DNA from: Pseudomonadota bacterium
Lineage (GTDB): Bacteria > Desulfobacterota > JADFVX01
Assembly: GCA_015222555.1 (NCBI GenBank)
Contig: JADFVM010000169.1
Coordinates: 1-33,315, forward strand
Direction: 5' to 3'
Length of the DNA: 33,315 nt
Of the stretch, positions 1 to 7,161 are shown piece after piece. The position numbers were made by a program, and so were the translations under genes. Every line of letters starts with the position of its first letter. Position 1 is the stretch's first letter. The notes beneath the pieces were generated by a model. It saw nothing but the letters and a program-made list of their open reading frames with translations, was not told the origin of the DNA and ran no database searches.

Positions 1-2
1 AT

Positions 3-194
3 CGCTGTTTGACAAGTAAGGGCGAATGTGATCGGGACGAGCTCTGTTCGGCCCATCCGGTCTGGAGGGAAGCTCAGACGGCGCTGGTGGAGGTCCTCGA
101 AAAATATACAGCTAAAGCGCTGGCAGAAAAGCAGAAAAAGTCAATGGAAAAATACCAAACTCCGGATAGAGAAAAGGCTGTGGAAAAAAAATGA
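3..194 (+). CDS. Rrf2-family transcriptional regulator, C-terminal fragment (5' end outside the window)
   Basis: Only the last 63 or so codons lie in the window. The visible part carries three cysteines spaced C-x6-C-x5-C, followed at once by a His-Pro-Val-Trp stretch and an amphipathic helix. This is the layout of the [2Fe-2S]-binding region and dimerisation helix of the Rrf2 family (IscR, NsrR, RsrR), where IscR has C-x5-C-x5-C followed by an H-A-L-W stretch. The tail is rich in Lys and Glu and longer than in IscR. The DNA-binding winged helix is upstream of the window. The family senses Fe-S status, nitric oxide or redox state, but which ligand applies here cannot be read from this fragment. 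The frame is open from the window edge; an internal TTG at position 9 is not a likely start. Confidence 0.7.
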   Translation, partial: RCLTSKGECDRDELCSAHPVWREAQTALVEVLEKYTAKALAEKQKKSMEKYQTPDREKAVEKK

Positions 195-524
195 ATCCAT
201 TTTGGTTAATGGAACATAGAAGATATTAGGGACACATCCCAATAAAAAAGGAATGGATTTATTTGCTATCAATGCCCTGGATTCCCGATCCCGTCGGGAA
301 TGATTTAAACCCTGCCCCCTCTGCGCCCCCATACCTTAAGCGGGAGGGACAGAGACTGCCAGGTACATATCCGATCTTAATCTTTTTTTTTAAAGGCGGG
401 AGAAAGAGCAGGATAAAATCACTTTTTTGAAATCACCGCTATCTCCCCCGCCCCTGCCGGTTTACTGCTTCCATTTGCACCCCGTTATCTTTCAATAAAC
501 ATCAATGCTATAATTTTAAACAGA
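195..524. other. Intergenic stretch with palindromes, no convincing gene
   Basis: I see no reading frame here with a ribosome binding site and family resemblance. It holds the REP-like palindrome at 281-301 and a long imperfect inverted repeat, GGCGGGAGA at 395-403 against TCTCCCCCGCC at 442-452. The latter could form a stem at the 3' end of the minus-strand transcript, but only three U residues would follow it, so I do not call it a terminator. Inside it a 7-base direct repeat AAATCAC occurs twice around a T-run. Confidence 0.4.
281..301. repeat. REP-like palindrome
   Basis: ATTCCCGA and TCGGGAAT form a perfect 8-base-pair stem around a 5-base loop. The flanks (CTGG before, GA after) resemble the widespread proteobacterial intergenic palindromes built on a GGATTCCCG...CGGGAATGA core. 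No T-run follows, so a terminator role is unlikely. Only one clear copy is seen in this window; copy number elsewhere is unknown. Confidence 0.45.
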
Positions 525-611
525 TTAGACTACCATGCTGACTGCCAGTATCGCAGGGTACGCTACGATAAAACCAAGAAATAATACTATGTCGAAAGCG
601 TTGTTCTTCAT
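525..611 (-). CDS. Putative 28-residue single-span membrane microprotein
   Basis: A minus-strand ATG at 611 follows a near-perfect Shine-Dalgarno AGGAGG about 7 bases upstream and opens a 28-codon frame ending in TAA at 525-527. The product starts MKNNAFD and continues as one hydrophobic stretch (Ile, Val, Leu, Phe, Gly, Ala, with one Tyr-Pro in the middle) to the C-terminus, so it would be a single transmembrane helix with a short polar N-terminus. I do not recognise the family. Size and shape recall regulatory or accessory microproteins such as KdpF, MgtS or CydX, but that is analogy only. It lies 218 bases downstream of the macB-like permease gene on the same strand and has its own candidate promoter at 681-723, so it may be a separate unit. 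Confidence 0.5.
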   Translation of the reverse strand: MKNNAFDIVLFLGFIVAYPAILAVSMVV

Positions 612-680
612 GATCGTTACCTCCTTTAGTTTTTTATTCGTCACTTCTGAGGTGAGTCGAACCGGCCTTTTCGTGACCTT

Positions 681-723
681 GTTATAAGCATAATAACGAA
701 TTCAAGATTAAAGGAAGATTAAA
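681..723 (-). promoter_or_regulatory. Candidate activator-dependent promoter with 11-base-spaced direct repeats, upstream of the microprotein gene
   Basis: On the minus strand the motif TTTAATCTT occurs twice with an 11-base period (plus-strand AAGATTAAA at 704-712 and 715-723). Seventeen bases downstream is TATAAC (686-681), preceded by a TG as in extended -10 elements. There is no good -35 hexamer; the repeats sit where it would be. That arrangement fits class II activation by an OmpR/PhoB-type response regulator, whose boxes are typically 11-base direct repeats. Which regulator would bind is unknown. Confidence 0.35.
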
Positions 724-829
724 GAGGAAAAATATATCTTTTTACCAGGATAAACTGAAATACTTTCTAAGTTATCAAAGGAAGACCGGGACAAGGGGTA
801 TGAAAAGAGGTCTGTTTTAAGCGAAGGTA

Positions 830-2038
830 TTACTCGTACCGGAGCGCTACGATGGGGTCAAGGAGTGACGCCTTTCTTGCCGGGTAAATGCCGAAAAGCA
901 TCCCCACAAAAATTGAAAAGAAGAAGGCAAGGAGAATGGAAAAGGGGGTGATCACCGTTTCCCAGTTGCCAAATTCCGCGATGCCGTAGGCCATGGAAGC
1001 GCCGAGGATTATTCCGATTATCCCCCCGGTGACGGTAATGACGAGTGCCTCTATAAGAAACTGGAGCATAATATCCCGCCGTCTGGCCCCGACGGCCATA
1101 CGGACCCCTATCTCCCTTGTCCTCTCCGTCACAGAGACAAGCATAATATTCATCACCCCGATCCCCCCCACAAGAAGTGAGACAGCGGCAACCCCTCCGA
1201 GAAGAACGGTAAAGGTCTGTCCCGTTTCCTTCAGTGCGGAGATAAACTCCGTGTAGTCCCGGATGCTGAAGTCGGCGTCGGCCCCCGGCTGTATCCTGTG
1301 CCTGATCCTTAAGAGCTTTTCCACCGATTGTTTGACCTCTTCGATCCTGTCGATACTTTCTACCTGGATGTAGATATTCTCCACGTGATTCTGCGAAAAG
1401 AGCCGTTTCTGCGAAGTTGTCAGGGGGATGACTACCTGGTTGTCGGGATCCCGCCAAGAGGTAGCCCCCTTCGACTTCAACACACCGATCACCTGAAAGT
1501 TGGCCCCCTTTACCTTTATCTGCTTCCCGACGGCAATCCCGCCGCCGAAGAGTTCCTCCTTTACCGTCGTACCGAGAACGGCCACCTTGCGTATCAGCTT
1601 GAGATCCTTGCCGTCGATGAAACGCCCCGTCTCGACGGGGAAATTGTTCAGTTCCGAGTATTCGGGGGTAGTCCCGTTGATCGCCGTAGAGGTATTTTTA
1701 TTGGCGTACTTGACCTGGGCCATATTCTGGACGGAAGAACCGACGAGATTAATGCCGCTCACTCCGCGCCGGATCGCCTCGCCATCCTCCATTGTAAGGG
1801 TCGTCACCGTGCCTCTGTGCACATGTCCCACCCTTGCCGAGCCGGGTGATACCCTGAGCAGGTTGGTCCCGAAACGCTGGATCGACTGGGAGACCTGTTT
1901 TTTAGCCCCCTCCCCGATGGAGAGCATAGAGATAATCGCCCCCACACCGATAATAATGCCCAGCATGGTAAGAAAGGAACGCATCTTGTTGGCGCCGATC
2001 CCCCGGAAGGCGATCTTGACCGCCCGCCATAAAAGCAT
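830..2038 (-). CDS. MacB-type ABC transporter permease
   Basis: A 402-residue inner-membrane subunit of a MacAB-TolC-like tripartite machine. After a short N-terminus it has one transmembrane segment (about residues 20-42), a large periplasmic domain of the MacB_PCD type, and three C-terminal transmembrane segments from about residue 280. The conserved FtsX/MacB coupling segment ERTREIGVRMAVGARRRD lies between the second and third helices. In this family the permease does not pump through the membrane; it transmits ATP-driven movement to the periplasmic adaptor. I start it at ATG 2038, two bases after the ATPase stop codon, because GGAGAGG stands just upstream; a longer frame reading back to 2110 has no such support and would run through the ATPase gene. 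ATPase and permease are separate genes, unlike E. coli MacB, where they are fused. The substrate cannot be inferred. Confidence 0.9.
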   Translation of the reverse strand: MLLWRAVKIAFRGIGANKMRSFLTMLGIIIGVGAIISMLSIGEGAKKQVSQSIQRFGTNLLRVSPGSARVGHVHRGTVTTLTMEDGEAIRRGVSGINLVGSSVQNMAQVKYANKNTSTAINGTTPEYSELNNFPVETGRFIDGKDLKLIRKVAVLGTTVKEELFGGGIAVGKQIKVKGANFQVIGVLKSKGATSWRDPDNQVVIPLTTSQKRLFSQNHVENIYIQVESIDRIEEVKQSVEKLLRIRHRIQPGADADFSIRDYTEFISALKETGQTFTVLLGGVAAVSLLVGGIGVMNIMLVSVTERTREIGVRMAVGARRRDIMLQFLIEALVITVTGGIIGIILGASMAYGIAEFGNWETVITPFSILLAFFFSIFVGMLFGIYPARKASLLDPIVALRYE

Positions 2039-2040
2039 TG

Positions 2041-2724
2041 TCAGGCCTCTCCCTTTAATTTGTCGCTTAGTATGGCGCCGTCGCGTATCTGTATGACGCG
2101 CCTGCACCACTGGGCAATCTCATGTTCATGGGTGACGATGATAATCGTTGTCCCCCTTTCATTCAGCGCCTCAAAGAGGGCCATAATCTCGTCGCCTGTT
2201 TTGGTGTCGAGATTCCCCGTCGGCTCGTCGGCCAGTATCACCGGAGGGGCACAGACGAGGGCGCGGGCAATGGCGACGCGCTGGCGTTCTCCACCGGAAA
2301 GCTGGGTTGGCTTGTGGGTTGCACGGTGGGCCAGGCCCACTTCCTTCAGTGCCTTCAGTGCCCGCTCCGAGGCATTTCGAAATCCTGCATAAATAAGGGG
2401 AAGTTCCACATTCTCTCTGGCCGTGTAACGGCTCAAAAGGTTGAAGGTCTGGAAGACAAAACCAATTTTCCGGTTCCTGATAGAAGCGAGTTCCACCTCG
2501 TTCATACCGGCCACATCGTCATCATCGAGGAGGTAACTGCCGCTGGTGGGGCGATCGAGACAACCGATTATATTCATGAGCGTGCTCTTGCCGCTGCCAG
2601 ACGACCCCATGATTGCAGTAAACTCGCCATTCAGGACATCAAGAGAGATCCCCTTAAGGGCCGCTACTTCCACGTCCCCCATGCTGTAGACCTTGCTTAC
2701 CTCTCTTACCCTGATGAGACTCAT
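2041..2724 (-). CDS. MacB/LolD-type ABC transporter ATP-binding protein
   Basis: A 227-residue cytoplasmic ATPase, the normal length for LolD/MacB-type subunits. Walker A is GSSGSGKST at residues 40-48, the Q-loop glutamine is about residue 92, the signature is LSGGERQ at 142-148, and Walker B plus the catalytic glutamate is VILADEP at 162-168, with a switch histidine in a THEHE stretch near 200. All catalytic motifs are intact. The start ATG overlaps the stop of the adaptor gene by four bases (ATGA), and the permease follows after two bases, so the three are almost certainly co-translated. Together with the TolC-like gene they form one efflux or secretion machine. Energy for the pump comes from this subunit. 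Confidence 0.95.
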   Translation of the reverse strand: MSLIRVREVSKVYSMGDVEVAALKGISLDVLNGEFTAIMGSSGSGKSTLMNIIGCLDRPTSGSYLLDDDDVAGMNEVELASIRNRKIGFVFQTFNLLSRYTARENVELPLIYAGFRNASERALKALKEVGLAHRATHKPTQLSGGERQRVAIARALVCAPPVILADEPTGNLDTKTGDEIMALFEALNERGTTIIIVTHEHEIAQWCRRVIQIRDGAILSDKLKGEA

Positions 2725-3872
2725 CGTTTTCTTCCCAGCCGCCAGAATCCGCCACTCCTGCCTTTATCCTTCTTTAACTTTGAAAGTTCAATCCTGTCGC
2801 CCTCCTTCAAATCGCCGCTGATCTCTGACAGTATTCCGTCACTTTTGCCAAGGGTGACGGGTGTCCAGACAGTGCCTTCATCATCCAGGCGGTTGACACC
2901 CGTTTCATCCCCCCGAATCTTCACCGCCTCGGCAGGCACAAGGAGTACGGACTGACGCAGATCGTAGAGTATCTCCACATTGGCCGTCATCATCGGCTTG
3001 AGCATGAGGCGCTCCCTGTCAACGACCTCGACGGCGACATCGAAAACGGTAACGGTGCTTTCCACCCGCCCTTTAGGCGCGATGCGCAGCACCCGCCCTT
3101 TAAAATTTTTCTCCGGGTATGCATCGACGGTGATGGACGCCTCCTGCCCCGGCGCGATGCGGCCGATATCCGTCTCGTCCACCATGGTTCCCACGTATAG
3201 CCTGTCAAGGTCGGCCAGGGTAAAAAGAGGGGTCCCCTCCGAGGCTGAGGATAGGGTGGAGGCGATGACCTGCCCCTTTTCCACGTATTTCTTTATGATC
3301 GTTCCCGCAAGGGGCGCCCTGATCTTGGTATCTTTCAGCCTGTCCTTCGCCTCCCTGAGTGACTCACGCGTCCTGATCAGTTCCGCTTCGGCCACCTTGA
3401 CATCGCTCTTCGCACGCTCCTTGGCGATGACGGCGTCGTCCAGCTCCTGCCGGGAGATCACTCCATCGTCAAAGAGCCGTTTTTTCCGATCGAGCCGAAG
3501 TTCGGTATCCTTATGGTTTACTTTTGCCTTTTCGAGCCTTGCCTCAGACATTTTGAGATCCGCATTCGCCTGGTTGACACGTGACTGCTCCGTACCGGGG
3601 TCGAGCTTCACCACTACAGCGTTTTTTTTCAGCAGATCCCCCTCTTCAAAGGGAAAATCGATGATCTCTCCCCCCGCCTTCGACTTGACCTCCACCTCGG
3701 TGTAGGCCGTAACGACACCGGAGGCGGCCACGATAAGGTTCAGGTCTCCACGAATCACCTTGGCCGACACAACCTCCGTCTTTCCCTCCTTTACCTCGGC
3801 AGGGCGAAGCAAAAACACCGCGCCGCCTGCTCCAAGAATCAGGAAGAGCGACAAAAACAACCACTTCTTCAT
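2721..3872 (-). CDS. MacA-like periplasmic adaptor (membrane fusion) protein
   Basis: 383 residues with an N-terminal membrane anchor or signal (about residues 4-22). A first lipoyl half follows (about 55-95), then a long alpha-helical hairpin rich in Lys, Glu and Arg (about 95-180), the second lipoyl half (about 183-215), a beta-barrel domain containing ADLDRLYVGTMVDETDIG, and a membrane-proximal domain. This is the standard order of the HlyD/RND-MFP superfamily and closest in style to MacA. It would bridge the inner-membrane permease and the TolC-like duct. Four-base overlaps join it to both the TolC-like gene upstream and the ATPase gene downstream. The very basic C-terminus (KKDKGRSGGFWRLGRKR) is notable but I assign it no role. 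Confidence 0.92.
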   Translation of the reverse strand: MKKWLFLSLFLILGAGGAVFLLRPAEVKEGKTEVVSAKVIRGDLNLIVAASGVVTAYTEVEVKSKAGGEIIDFPFEEGDLLKKNAVVVKLDPGTEQSRVNQANADLKMSEARLEKAKVNHKDTELRLDRKKRLFDDGVISRQELDDAVIAKERAKSDVKVAEAELIRTRESLREAKDRLKDTKIRAPLAGTIIKKYVEKGQVIASTLSSASEGTPLFTLADLDRLYVGTMVDETDIGRIAPGQEASITVDAYPEKNFKGRVLRIAPKGRVESTVTVFDVAVEVVDRERLMLKPMMTANVEILYDLRQSVLLVPAEAVKIRGDETGVNRLDDEGTVWTPVTLGKSDGILSEISGDLKEGDRIELSKLKKDKGRSGGFWRLGRKR

Positions 3873-5422
3873 TTTTTTACAGCCTCCTTCATATCGCCGT
3901 CAGCGATAGCCGCAATCTCGATTTTTTCATCAATCAGGAGTGTCCCTTTCACGCGGGACAGTTCCACCAGTGATTTATTATAGTCGAGAATGGCGTTGAT
4001 TTCCTTACGTCTTGCTTCTTCCAGCTCTTCCTGGTACTGGAGCACATCGTGACTGGTTGAAAGCCCCTCCCTGAATTTGAGTTCCTCCGCCCTGAGCGCC
4101 TCTTGTGCCAGCCGGGTAGCGACCTTCGTCACCTCTATCCGTTTGCTGTTGCTCATGACCTCTCCGATGGCATTGTCTATCTCCACAATGATGTCCTGCT
4201 CAAGGCGCTTAAGGGCAAGAAGGGCCCTTCTTTTTTCGATCTCCGAGATATGCAGGTCATTTTTTGCCGCCCTGTCACCGAGAGGGTAGGTTAAGAAAAC
4301 CCCTAAAGACCATTCGGGATTACCCTCCATATTGCTGAAAGAGTTTCCCAGGCTATTGCCGAGACCGTTAAATCCGTAACTTGCCTCCAGGTCTATCTGC
4401 GGCGCCTTCTGTTTCCTGTAATACCGTATCGATAAGCCCTTCTTTTCCAGATCCAGCTTCGCCTGCTCATAATCGGGACGGCTTAAGAGTCCGTCCCTGA
4501 TACTTTCATCCAGGTCAAGGGCAACGGGGGCAACACTTGGGGAGTCGACAAGAACTAGCCGACTCTTTCTTGCAGCGTAAAGGTCGTCGAAGATCAAACG
4601 CTTCAGCCTGTTTTCCTGTTCCCCCACAATCTTGCCGGCAATAATGACCGATTCCCTTCGCGCCGCAACGCCGGCTTCCGCCTGTATCACCTCCAGCGGG
4701 GAGATCACTTCAGCCCTATACTTTTTACGATTAAGTTCCAGCAAGGACTGGGCAAGATTGAGGGATTCCTTTTTGACCTTCAGGTCCTCAACGGCAAGGA
4801 CATGCTCCCAGTAGGTCTTTTTATAGTCCGCTACCGTATCAATAATGCGCTTTTTTAATTCGCTCAGTGAAATCTCCCTGTTTTTTAGGGCGATACGGAT
4901 GTTGTAAAGGTTGGCATCACTGCCGCTGTTCTTCAGGAGAGGTTGCTTCACCCTGAGCCCGGCAAAGGCATCATGTTCCGGTTCAAAATTATTGAAACTG
5001 TTTTTGGTGCGACTGTTCTCCACTTCGAAGCCATATTCCGTACCATAACCTGTTTTTGCCGAAATACCTGTACTCAAAGTATAATTTTCGGATTCAGCGG
5101 CATCCCGTCCACCGGAAGAAAGAGAGGCACGGGAATTGAGCGGGGTATGAGACTCCAGCCGTGTGACAGAGGCCGAAAAGGAGGGGTCAAGATCTGCCTT
5201 TGCCTTTTCTAACCTGGCGGACTCGATAGAAGGCCCGGACCTTTCAATGCTGATATCGAGGTTATTCTTAAGCAGCAGCACCTTGCCCTCTTCCATGGTC
5301 AGATAAAGGGCATTGTCATTCTGGACAGAATCAGACTGGCTGAATTCTTCAGCAATAATAAGGGAAGGAATAAAAAAAAGAGAGGACAGAAAAAGAAACA
5401 CCTTCATAGGGGGGGATATCAT
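3869..5422 (-). CDS. TolC-family outer-membrane efflux protein
   Basis: 517 residues, within the range of the TolC/OEP family. The N-terminus has a signal peptide (basic start, then hydrophobic to about residue 24, ending IIAEEF). The mature protein shows the duplicated coiled-coil pattern of the family: long helices with regular Leu/Ala heptads around residues 190-260 and 405-480, each followed by a beta segment. It would form the trimeric outer-membrane duct for the MacA/MacB proteins encoded next. I keep ATG 5422, which has AGGAG 8 bases upstream, rather than the in-frame ATG at 5407, which lacks one. It is the first gene of the four-gene operon; the long 5' region contains repeats described separately. 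Confidence 0.92.
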   Translation of the reverse strand: MISPPMKVFLFLSSLFFIPSLIIAEEFSQSDSVQNDNALYLTMEEGKVLLLKNNLDISIERSGPSIESARLEKAKADLDPSFSASVTRLESHTPLNSRASLSSGGRDAAESENYTLSTGISAKTGYGTEYGFEVENSRTKNSFNNFEPEHDAFAGLRVKQPLLKNSGSDANLYNIRIALKNREISLSELKKRIIDTVADYKKTYWEHVLAVEDLKVKKESLNLAQSLLELNRKKYRAEVISPLEVIQAEAGVAARRESVIIAGKIVGEQENRLKRLIFDDLYAARKSRLVLVDSPSVAPVALDLDESIRDGLLSRPDYEQAKLDLEKKGLSIRYYRKQKAPQIDLEASYGFNGLGNSLGNSFSNMEGNPEWSLGVFLTYPLGDRAAKNDLHISEIEKRRALLALKRLEQDIIVEIDNAIGEVMSNSKRIEVTKVATRLAQEALRAEELKFREGLSTSHDVLQYQEELEEARRKEINAILDYNKSLVELSRVKGTLLIDEKIEIAAIADGDMKEAVKK

Positions 5423-5494
5423 AACCTCTTCTCCTGTTCAACTTATGATCCAGTATCAAGAGTACTCGATTTCATCTAAAAAAGTAACTTATAT

Positions 5495-5528
5495 GATATT
5501 TTATATCTGATCAAATAGCATCAAATAG
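5495..5528 (-). promoter_or_regulatory. Candidate regulatory repeats upstream of the efflux operon
   Basis: Upstream of the TolC-like gene the plus strand carries ATCAAATAG twice in tandem (5510-5518 and 5520-5528) next to the small inverted repeat GATAT-TTT-ATATC (5495-5507). Read on the minus strand this gives CTATTTGAT repeats followed by an AT-rich TATAAAAT element. A promoter with regulator sites is plausible given the position about 75-105 bases before the start codon, but -35 and -10 spacing is not ideal, so no exact promoter is claimed. Confidence 0.25.
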
Positions 5529-5669
5529 TGACGACGACTGTTTTACTGTCCTTTCCGCCTTTAGGGGGGTAACACTGGGGGAAAACCAGGGACACTGCCC
5601 CTATTTATGTGAATAAAATGAAGTAATCAAAAAAGTTCCCGGTAAAATCCCCAAAAAACATTTGACTCT

Positions 5670-5860
5670 CACATAAATCCAGCCTGTAAACATTGTCGCC
5701 TCCATGGCACCCACGGTTGTTGAAGGCTGGAAAGCCATTCCTTCAAGGCAATACGATTAGCCGGGATAGTCCCTTCAGCAACAATTTATCCGGACGCTGT
5801 TTTGATACAACTGGAAATTATTTTCTTGTAAATGTCCAGGCCGATGTAATACATTTTCAT
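5670..5860 (-). pseudogene. Decayed IS110-family transposase, N-terminal remnant
   Basis: Reading the minus strand from ATG 5860 gives MKMYYIGLDIYKKIISSC, then a TAA stop as codon 25 (5788-5786). Past the stop the same frame continues IVAEGTIPANR and KEWLSSLQQPWV. A frameshift near 5700 then moves to VGAMEATMFTGWIY, after which resemblance ends. This matches the N-terminus of IS110/IS1111-family transposases, which begin with a RuvC-like DEDD domain (typically a GLDVHKK first motif) and continue to a WxGAMEAT segment. So the copy has one nonsense mutation, one frameshift and a missing 3' part. It lies between the efflux operon and the cytochrome gene. IS110 elements encode a bridge RNA in the non-coding left end before the transposase; the matching stretch here would be about 5861-5985. 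Confidence 0.7.
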
Positions 5861-5989
5861 TTGGTTAAATTCTGGGCGAGGATATCTCGGCCCGGCTGCT
5901 ATTAAAGCATATTTACCATCGGTAGGCGTCCCTTTGCCCGTTACCTATACATTCTAACAGCTGAGCCCATTAACCTCTTGACACCCTGA

Positions 5990-6018
5990 TTGACAAACCG
6001 GAATCTCCAGACTAGAAT
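5990..6018 (+). promoter_or_regulatory. Strong sigma-70-type promoter for the dihaem cytochrome gene
   Basis: TTGACA at 5990-5995, a 17-base spacer and TAGAAT at 6013-6018 form a near-consensus promoter 38 bases before the start codon. A second TTGACA lies just upstream at 5978-5983. The transcript would begin near 6025 with a leader of about 30 bases containing AAGGAG. Confidence 0.65.
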
Positions 6019-6056
6019 ACAATACATGGAAGCCTATCCTTAAGGAGAAAAAACTC

Positions 6057-6800
6057 ATGAAAAAAATACCATTTTTGTTGTTGGCAATCTCTTATGTCGT
6101 GATCTTTTCCGTCGAAGTGAGAGCCGAAAAGATCACAACCTCGACCGGCTTCAAATACCAGATGCATCAAATATTCGATAGTTACAATCACGTAATGATA
6201 AGTATAAACCTGGAAAAACTGGATATTGCAGACCTCCATCTCGAGGACATGCTGGAAGCTATAAATAACGCGAAAGAGCTTGCCCCGGAAAAAGAGCATG
6301 GGCGCATCCTTGATACCTTCGGTAAGCTTCAGAAGGTAATTGCGGAACTGAGAGCTGCAATGAAGCGCGGCGACCGGCTGACAACCAAGATCTATTCAAT
6401 GGACATGTTTAACGGTTGTATTTACTGCCACAAAAAGTCAAACCTCGATTATCTTTTCAAAACGACGAGGCGCACGACACTTTTCGGGGAGTACATGCAT
6501 AAGGTTTCGGAACATCTGGATCTGGCAAGAATCGAAATAGAAAATGAAAGCGAAGATGAGAGAGTCAAAAAGCATATAAAGCTTATGGCATATTATCTCG
6601 ATCTTCTGAAACCGACTTTTCCGGAAGAGGGCCCATCAGGCATTATCCTGGATAAAAAGGACTTCAGTGAGCGCATCGGTAAGGTCAGGAAAGGACTGGA
6701 CAGGTATGTCACCGGGGAAAAGTTGCCCGACCTTGAGAGTGCGAGGACTTCGCTGAACGCTCTTTGCGTGGCCTGCCACGAGCCGGAGCGCATAAAGTAA
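6057..6800 (+). CDS. Exported dihaem c-type cytochrome, two similar halves
   Basis: 247 residues with a signal peptide (MKKIPF start, hydrophobic core, cleavage likely after VRA at about residue 23). Two haem c attachment motifs are seen: CIYCH at 121-125 and CVACH at 237-241. Each closes a largely helical half of about 100-115 residues, so the protein looks like two consecutive four-helix domains of cytochrome c' style, each with the CxxCH near its C-terminal end. It should be periplasmic and may pass electrons or bind a small ligand. AAGGAG stands 8 bases before the ATG, and a strong promoter precedes it. It appears to be a single-gene unit. I do not recognise a named family; the specific role is unknown. 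Confidence 0.8.
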   Translation: MKKIPFLLLAISYVVIFSVEVRAEKITTSTGFKYQMHQIFDSYNHVMISINLEKLDIADLHLEDMLEAINNAKELAPEKEHGRILDTFGKLQKVIAELRAAMKRGDRLTTKIYSMDMFNGCIYCHKKSNLDYLFKTTRRTTLFGEYMHKVSEHLDLARIEIENESEDERVKKHIKLMAYYLDLLKPTFPEEGPSGIILDKKDFSERIGKVRKGLDRYVTGEKLPDLESARTSLNALCVACHEPERIK

Positions 6801-7088
6801 GAGAAAATAAACAAGAGAGAAAAGTGCCCCCTGAAAAAAATCATTTGAGCTAGTACAATAGCGACTATTTTTTCTATTTTTGAAAGAGATGGAAAGACTG
6901 TCCTGGCCTGCTCCGGATTTCAGCCCTCCAAGGGTAAACTTGAACAGCAACTATTTAAAGCCGCCCCCCCAACCATAATTCCCTCGCCGGCACAGTGGTG
7001 AGAGAAACCACATTTTCCTTGCCCCTGCCCGATGAAAACAGTATCCTTTCGGATTCCAAGCCCAGAGGGACTGGATAAGTACCTTCAC
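6801..7088. other. Intergenic region between cytochrome and rdgC-like gene
   Basis: No convincing gene. A short stem (AATAG-CGA-CTATT) followed by six T lies around 6855-6873 and could end the cytochrome transcript, but the stem is only five base pairs. The rest is unremarkable apart from a C-run at about 6964-6970. Confidence 0.3.
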
Positions 7089-7127
7089 GAAATTATTTTA
7101 TGCCAGAAAAACGCATAAAATAATTTC
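7089..7127. repeat. Perfect 15-base inverted repeat before the rdgC-like gene
   Basis: GAAATTATTTTATGC (7089-7103) and its exact reverse complement (7113-7127) flank a 9-base loop. It ends 34 bases before the rdgC-like ATG. The stem is AT-rich and no T-run follows, so it fits an operator or a leader hairpin better than a terminator. Confidence 0.7.
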
Positions 7128-7161
7128 TAAGGTTCTAAATCGACTTCAAAGGAGAAACAAA

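Noticed and set aside
229..240. GGGACACATCCC, and the similar AGGGACACTGCCCCT at 5588-5602, as members of a short palindrome family.
   Set aside because: The two copies share only a GGGACAC core; too little to call a repeat family from one window.
395..452. A GC-rich inverted repeat that could end the microprotein transcript.
   Set aside because: The loop is nearly 40 bases and only three U residues follow, so it is a poor terminator.
858..1457. A 199-codon frame inside the macB-like permease gene.
   Set aside because: It lies in another frame of a clearly conserved coding region and shows low-complexity, Arg/Gly-rich composition.
2122..2955. A 277-codon frame on the plus strand opposite the ATPase and adaptor genes.
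   Set aside because: It is antisense to two genes with intact family motifs and has no ribosome site or family resemblance.
5861..5960. On the minus strand GGGCAAAGGGACGCC and TACCGATGG recall pieces of the c-di-GMP-I (GEMM) riboswitch.
   Set aside because: The order and spacing of the two helices and the tetraloop region are missing. The stretch directly precedes an IS110-type transposase start, which explains it better as an IS end.
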